Source: a virus. From it: DNA of 32,909 nt. How positions within the stretch are numbered: position 1 is the first letter of the stretch; every line of letters begins with the position of its first letter. Below the pieces are notes generated by a model. That model was given only the letters and a program-made list of their open reading frames with translations, did no database searches and was not told where the DNA came from. Positions 30,043-32,909 of the stretch are shown here, one piece after another. Both the position numbers and the translations under genes were made by a program. Location of the stretch: positions 1 to 32,909 of IMG/VR virus record IMGVR_UViG_3300006865_000383; one strand, written 5' to 3'.

Positions 30043-30425
30043 TCGCCGAGGCGCTGGGGATCCGCAACCTGATCCTCGAGCCGGAGCGGAGCATGGGTAC
30101 ACACGCAGCGATCTGGCGCGAGCGTGGCTATGACCTTGTGTTCGTCGGCCTGCGAGCCGAGGAGTCGTGCGGCCGACGAGGCCGCATCGGGCGCGGTGAG
30201 TCGATCATGATCCGCGAGAGCTGGCCACTCCAGGACTGGACGTGGATGGACGTGTGGGCATACATCGTCGAGCACGATATCCCCTATCCGTCCGTGTACG
30301 ACCGCGAGGCGCCGCTCGTGGGGTACGAGCGTGCGCGCTTCGGCCACCTGTTTGACGAGCGCATGCATCCATACGGGACGGAGTCCGTCCACAACGTGCT
30401 GCACTGGCGCTGGCGCAACGGCTAG
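29763..30425 (+). CDS. CysH-like PP-loop protein (PAPS-reductase family)
   Basis: 220 residues from ATG 29763, chosen because GGAGG (29753-29757) lies 5 bases upstream. The ATP-pyrophosphatase loop SGGKDST is at 55-61. GLRAEESCGRRGR carries the family's R-x-E-S-x2-R substrate motif and WMDVWAYIVEHDIPYPSVYD its C-terminal signature. The ECGLH cysteine motif of assimilatory PAPS reductases is absent, so sulfate reduction is unlikely; nucleotide activation for sulfur transfer or modification is more plausible. Family members occur in phages, in DNA phosphorothioation (DndC) and beside type IV-B CRISPR loci. The stop shares a CTAG with the convergent gene. Confidence 0.88.
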   Translation: MDGDPPRGACRMDDHWRRTFAAWAQTPGYRRKCWQAHRRIKAALATAGKPYAAWSGGKDSTVMLDLVLCQRPGIAVYRSRGRHPRAVERELAVIAEALGIRNLILEPERSMGTHAAIWRERGYDLVFVGLRAEESCGRRGRIGRGESIMIRESWPLQDWTWMDVWAYIVEHDIPYPSVYDREAPLVGYERARFGHLFDERMHPYGTESVHNVLHWRWRNG

Positions 30426-30631
30426 GACCTGCGCGTCTCCAGCCCCAGCGCGGCGAGCTCGGCCTGCAACGCGTCGTCGCCAGCGTCAGCGCGAGCACGG
30501 ATGATGTCATGCAGTGCAACGAGCTGCGTGAGGTACTTGCCTGAGGACCAGCCGCGCGCGGCGGCGCCGCGCTTGACGCGCTCTGCTGTCTCTTGGCTCA
30601 AGTCCCCACCGCGTATGTTGAGCGTGGCCAT
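30422..30631 (-). CDS. Small ribbon-helix-helix-like DNA-binding protein
   Basis: 69 residues; ATG is at 30629-30631 on the minus strand with GAGGAGG upstream. A short N-terminal strand (ATLNIRG) followed by two helices (QETAERVKRGAAARG, SSGKYLTQLVALHDIIRA) fits the MetJ/Arc ribbon-helix-helix form, which binds DNA as a dimer through the strand. Such proteins serve as phage repressors or antitoxins; no toxin partner is evident. It is last in a three-gene minus-strand operon and could autoregulate the promoter at 31306-31335. The start overlaps the upstream stop (TAATG). Confidence 0.7.
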   Translation of the reverse strand: MATLNIRGGDLSQETAERVKRGAAARGWSSGKYLTQLVALHDIIRARADAGDDALQAELAALGLETRRS

Positions 30632-30906
30632 TACTCCTCCTCGAGAGGCTCGACCTGGTGCCACGGTCGAGCGTAGCTGTAGCCATCGTCGCCGTCGATC
30701 AGATACCATCCGTCGCTCGTCAGCCATCGGCGGCCGCAGCCACCCTCCTGTCGGCCGCAGCGGAACATCACACGCCCCGGCAGCATGCGGATACGACCGA
30801 CGGTCAGCTGTGCGGTGTCTCCCGTCGGAGCCCCACAGCCCGGACAGCGCACCTCCCACGGGCCGGGCAAGAGGCGTACGGTGGTGCCAACGGGGAGCGG
30901 TCTCAC
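30631..30906 (-). CDS. Zinc-ribbon protein with a beta-rich body
   Basis: 91 residues from GTG (30904-30906), which overlaps the upstream gene's stop in GTGA. EVRCPGCGAPTG and FRCGRQEGGCGRRW supply four ribbon cysteines with strands between (LTVGRIRMLPGRVM), and the C-terminus is Trp/Tyr-rich and acidic. Likely nucleic-acid-binding; no family recognised. It is the middle gene of the minus-strand operon and is coupled at both ends. Confidence 0.7.
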   Translation of the reverse strand: MRPLPVGTTVRLLPGPWEVRCPGCGAPTGDTAQLTVGRIRMLPGRVMFRCGRQEGGCGRRWLTSDGWYLIDGDDGYSYARPWHQVEPLEEE

Positions 30907-31283
30907 GAGAGCACCTGCGCCAGCGTGCTTGCGCGGTGGTCGATCCACCAACTTGCCGAGGCCTGCCCCTTGACGGCGGCGATCTTGGCGGCGAGGTCCT
31001 GGGGGAGCACCCCGCCCGCCGCCTCGCCCTTGGCCACCACATCATCGATGCGGCTGATGATGTCTGCGCGGATGGTGGTCGCCCAGGCGATCTGCTTGTC
31101 AGTGCCCGTCAGCGCGGGGAGGTCGCTCATCGCGGCCGCGGCTGCGTCACGCTCGCTGTCGCGCTTGCACGCGAGGCACGGGACGGTCTTGAGCCAGACC
31201 GCCTTGCGCTCGCGGTCGGCGTAGGAGCCGTACAGGTGGTGGGTCTCGGTGTGTCCGCAGGTGTGGGTGATCGGGTATTGCAT
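30903..31283 (-). CDS. Conserved mobile-element protein with N-terminal zinc ribbon
   Basis: 126 residues; AAGGAGG precedes the ATG at 31281-31283 by 8 bases on the minus strand. ITHTCGHTETHHLYG and VPCLACKRD give a Cys/His zinc site, followed by LTGTDKQIAWATTIRADII, a segment I associate with small proteins of phages and integrative elements. The C-terminal half is helical (LPQDLAAKIAAVKGQASASWWID). It is first in the minus-strand operon, 16 bases from its predicted transcription start. Function unknown. Confidence 0.75.
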   Translation of the reverse strand: MQYPITHTCGHTETHHLYGSYADRERKAVWLKTVPCLACKRDSERDAAAAAMSDLPALTGTDKQIAWATTIRADIISRIDDVVAKGEAAGGVLPQDLAAKIAAVKGQASASWWIDHRASTLAQVLS

Positions 31284-31305
31284 ATGGCGTCCTCCTTACA
31301 CCCCT

Positions 31306-31335
31306 ACTGTAACACGATGATACACAGCGTGTCAA
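31306..31335 (-). promoter_or_regulatory. Sigma70-type promoter of the minus-strand operon
   Basis: On the minus strand TTGACA (31335-31330) and TACAGT (31311-31306) are separated by 18 bp, the same spacing as the plus-strand promoters. Predicted start near 31299 leaves a 16-base leader holding the AAGGAGG ribosome-binding site. No competing early promoter is seen facing the phage genes here, so this operon can be read independently of the late genes. Confidence 0.8.
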
Positions 31336-31345
31336 GAAGTAACAC
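31309..31345. promoter_or_regulatory. Operator-like element over the minus-strand promoter
   Basis: A near-palindrome ACACAGCGTGT (31322-31332) overlaps the -35 region. Two direct GTAACAC repeats (31309-31315, 31339-31345) flank it symmetrically with 30-bp spacing, about three helical turns. This layout suits a repressor dimer or pair of dimers; the operon's own ribbon-helix-helix protein is the natural candidate. Inference from layout only. Confidence 0.45.
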
Positions 31346-31414
31346 AAGGATTATTTTCGATCGCAGGCAAAGGCCGAGCATGCCCCTCGGCATCCTCGTC
31401 GGTCGTCCACCTAA

Positions 31415-31759
31415 GGCGACCCCGTCCTGAAGAAGGTGCAGCGCAAGCGGCTGATCCGCGGGGCTGCGTACCGGCGCCGCAACGAGATGATCCTGCGCCT
31501 TCTGCAGCAGTACGGTGGCGAAGGGATCGAATACGCGCCGTACCGCTCGCGGGTGGTGTGGGGCAGTGTGCTGCCGCTCGACCGGTCGCGGCTGGTGGCG
31601 GATGAGCGGGCGCTGGTGGCCGCGGGGATCCATTCGCGGCGACGGGCGGCGGATGAGCTGGGGGTGGAGGACCCGGAGCTGGAGTGGCAGCGGTGGCTCG
31701 AAGAGCAGGCGAGCGTCGGCGGCGGGGAGCAGGAGCCAGGGGCCGGGGGCAGGCGTTGA
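31415..31759 (+). pseudogene. 3' remnant of a second phage portal gene
   Basis: The frame is open from 31415 (after TAA 31412-31414) to 31759, about 114 residues. DPVLKKVQRKRLIRGAAYRRRNEMI, split by nothing, leads into VLPLDRSRLVADERALVAAG and SRRRAADELGVEDPELEW, the C-terminal region of phage portal proteins that is unlike the intact portal at 6639. About three quarters of the gene is missing and no ribosome-binding site suits a start. This looks like a relic of an older prophage at the same chromosomal site, or the far end of a neighbouring decayed element. Confidence 0.7.
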
Positions 31760-31807
31760 GGGTTGGGAACCGGAAGCCGAACCCGGGAGGGCGGATGGCT
31801 GATGCGC

Positions 31808-31837
31808 TTGACGGGGTTATGGGGGCGCACGTAGCCT
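31808..31837 (+). promoter_or_regulatory. thiD promoter
   Basis: TTGACG (31808-31813) and TAGCCT (31832-31837) with an 18-bp spacer, close to the phage promoters at 8154 and 14284. Start predicted near 31844, about 35 bases before the TPP aptamer. The 31760-31807 stretch between the portal relic and this promoter holds no gene or repeat that I can see. Confidence 0.65.
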
Positions 31838-31878
31838 GAACTGGACATTGGACGCTGGGAGCGGAGAGCTCACCAGCC

Positions 31879-31973
31879 GGTTCCGCGGGAGCTGGGGTCA
31901 GCCCGGCTGAGAGGGCCGCCGAGATCGCGGCCGACCGCCGAACCTGAACCGGGTAATGCCGGCGCAGGGAACG
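31879..31973 (+). promoter_or_regulatory. TPP riboswitch (THI element)
   Basis: The conserved aptamer parts are present in order: CTGGGGT (31892-31898), GGCTGAGAG (31905-31913), GACCGCCGAACCTGAACC (31933-31950) and GGGTAATGCCGGCGCAGGGAA (from 31951). GTTCC (31880-31884) pairs with GGAAC (31968-31972) as the closing P1 helix. It senses thiamin pyrophosphate and lowers expression of the following thiamin gene when the cofactor is plentiful. Confidence 0.97.
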
Positions 31974-31985
31974 AACCACCTCCTT

Positions 31986-32015
31986 CGCGCCTCCGGCATT
32001 CCCAGGCGGGGCGCG
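31986..32015 (+). promoter_or_regulatory. Probable expression platform of the TPP riboswitch
   Basis: CGCGCC (31986-31991) can pair with GGCGCG (32010-32015), enclosing the G-rich GGCGGGG (32005-32011) that is the only likely ribosome-binding site for ATG 32019. No T-tract follows. Control by hiding the ribosome-binding site when TPP is bound is therefore more likely than termination. Confidence 0.5.
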
Positions 32016-32018
32016 ACC

Positions 32019-32909
32019 ATGCAAGACGAGACTTGGGACGACGACCAGCCGCCGGCAGAAGCGCCGCGGGCGTTAACGATCGCCGGCAGCGATTCGGGGG
32101 GTGGCGCGGGGATCCAGGCGGACCTGAAGACGTTCGCCGCGATGGGCGTCTACGGCGCATCGGCAGTGACGGCGGTGACGGCGCAGAACACGCTGGGGGT
32201 GAGCGACTGGCTGGCGATGCCGGAACAGCTCGTCGCGGGGCAGATCGATGCTGTCCTCAGCGACATCGGCGCGGACGCGGTGAAGACGGGGATGCTGGCG
32301 AACGCGATGATCATCGAGACGGTCGCCGCGAAGGTGCGCGAGCACAACGTCGAGCGGCTGGTGGTCGATCCCGTGATGGTGGCGAAGGGCGGGCACAAGC
32401 TGCTGGAGGACGATGCGGTGGAGGCGCTGGTGCGCGCGCTGTTGCCACTGGCGGCGATCGTCACGCCGAACGTGCCTGAAGCGGAGGTGCTGATCGGCGG
32501 GCGCATCGAAACGTGGGACGAGATGCGCGGCGCGGCGGAGCGCATCGTGGCGATGGGCGCGCGGTCGGTGGTGGTGAAGGGCGGGCACCTGGCGACGCCC
32601 GAGGCTTCGACGGACCTGTACTACGACGGCCGCGGGTTCCGCGAGTTCACGGCCGTGCGCGTCGATACGAAGAACACGCACGGCACCGGCTGCACGTTCG
32701 CATCGGCGATCGCGGCGGGGCTGGCGAAGGGACTCGACGTGCCGGGCGCGGTGGCGCTGGCGAAGTCGTATGTGACGCTGGCGCTGCAGCACGCCTTTCC
32801 GGTCGGACACGGGCATGGGCCGGTGCACCACTTCTACCGGTTCTGGCAGCCGTCGGGCCCGCGCTACAAGCCTGGCAAGCGTCTCGCGCAGGCGCCGCAG
32901 GGGGGATAG
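32019..32909 (+). CDS. thiD: Hydroxymethylpyrimidine/phosphomethylpyrimidine kinase
   Basis: 296 residues, complete to TAG 32907-32909. It phosphorylates HMP and HMP-phosphate with ATP in thiamin synthesis. The ribokinase-like signature is clear: [50 protein letters not shown] and the anion-hole/active-site NTHGTGCTF with Cys225. ATG 32019 gives a 17-residue acidic N-terminal extension before the core; an upstream in-frame extension would run into the riboswitch. The C-terminal 25 residues are a basic tail after the usual end. This is chromosomal, not phage, and marks the right flank of the prophage. Confidence 0.97.
   Translation: MQDETWDDDQPPAEAPRALTIAGSDSGGGAGIQADLKTFAAMGVYGASAVTAVTAQNTLGVSDWLAMPEQLVAGQIDAVLSDIGADAVKTGMLANAMIIETVAAKVREHNVERLVVDPVMVAKGGHKLLEDDAVEALVRALLPLAAIVTPNVPEAEVLIGGRIETWDEMRGAAERIVAMGARSVVVKGGHLATPEASTDLYYDGRGFREFTAVRVDTKNTHGTGCTFASAIAAGLAKGLDVPGAVALAKSYVTLALQHAFPVGHGHGPVHHFYRFWQPSGPRYKPGKRLAQAPQGG

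Noticed and set aside
29763-30425. Assimilatory PAPS reductase cysH
   Set aside because: The PP-loop is present, but the C-terminal ECGLH cysteine motif needed for reduction is missing and no sulfate-assimilation genes are nearby.
30501-31430. Long plus-strand frame opposite the minus-strand operon
   Set aside because: Its product is Arg/Ser/Ala-rich antisense of three genes with good ribosome-binding sites, zinc motifs and a promoter on the minus strand.
1-32909. tRNA genes, integrase, insertion sequences and att sites
   Set aside because: None could be recognised; no direct repeat pairing the window's phage edge with the thiD side was found, and the left end is not in view.

Overview
The window is about 32 kb of GC-rich DNA holding most of a siphovirus-type (HK97-like) tailed phage genome. 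It ends in a bacterial chromosomal gene, thiD, preceded by a TPP riboswitch, so it is most likely the right part of an integrated prophage. No integrase, early replication genes or left end are in view. The host appears to be a high-GC bacterium. Its recurring promoter form (TTGACA, 18-bp spacer, TAGCAT or similar) and the thiD type would fit Chloroflexota/Thermomicrobia, but the sequence does not settle taxonomy.

Layout. 1-3475: tightly coupled small genes, many starting in an ATGA or GTGA overlap: zinc-knuckle and zinc-ribbon proteins, a VRR-NUC nuclease, a solitary N6-adenine methyltransferase and unknowns. 3576-6429: packaging (HNH endonuclease, P27-type small terminase, large terminase). 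6443-12273: head (small membrane protein, portal, Com-like zinc protein, ClpP-type prohead protease, major capsid protein, accessory proteins, head-tail connectors). 12270-17723: tail (terminator, tube, chaperone pair made by a -1 frameshift, tape measure). 17728-25859: tail tip and fibres, including a distal tail protein with a very large insertion. 26449-27566: lysis (YvrJ-like protein, holin, amidase). 27580-30425: a coupled accessory cassette (zinc ribbon, 55-residue membrane protein, 542-residue protein with a 14-proline run and Ig-like end, zinc-finger ORF resembling the start of Csf1, CysH-like PP-loop protein). 30422-31283, minus strand: a ribbon-helix-helix-like protein and two zinc-ribbon proteins behind their own promoter, a good candidate for expression in the lysogen. 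31415-31759: the 3' remnant of a second, unrelated portal gene. 31808-32909: promoter, TPP riboswitch and thiD.

The most unusual recurring pattern is a module made of a short zinc-ribbon gene followed by a stem-loop with a U-rich tail just before the next gene block (near 3.5, 8.2, 14.3 and 26.4 kb). At 8.2 and 14.3 kb a near-consensus promoter lies inside the last codons of the zinc-ribbon gene, so a very short promoter-to-terminator transcript (about 55-75 nt) is predicted just upstream of the protease gene and of the tail-chaperone gene. This could be a phage small RNA family or an attenuation/antitermination system within the late operon. A second candidate is the Csf1-like zinc finger next to the CysH-like protein, a pairing otherwise reminiscent of type IV-B CRISPR loci but without the other cas genes.
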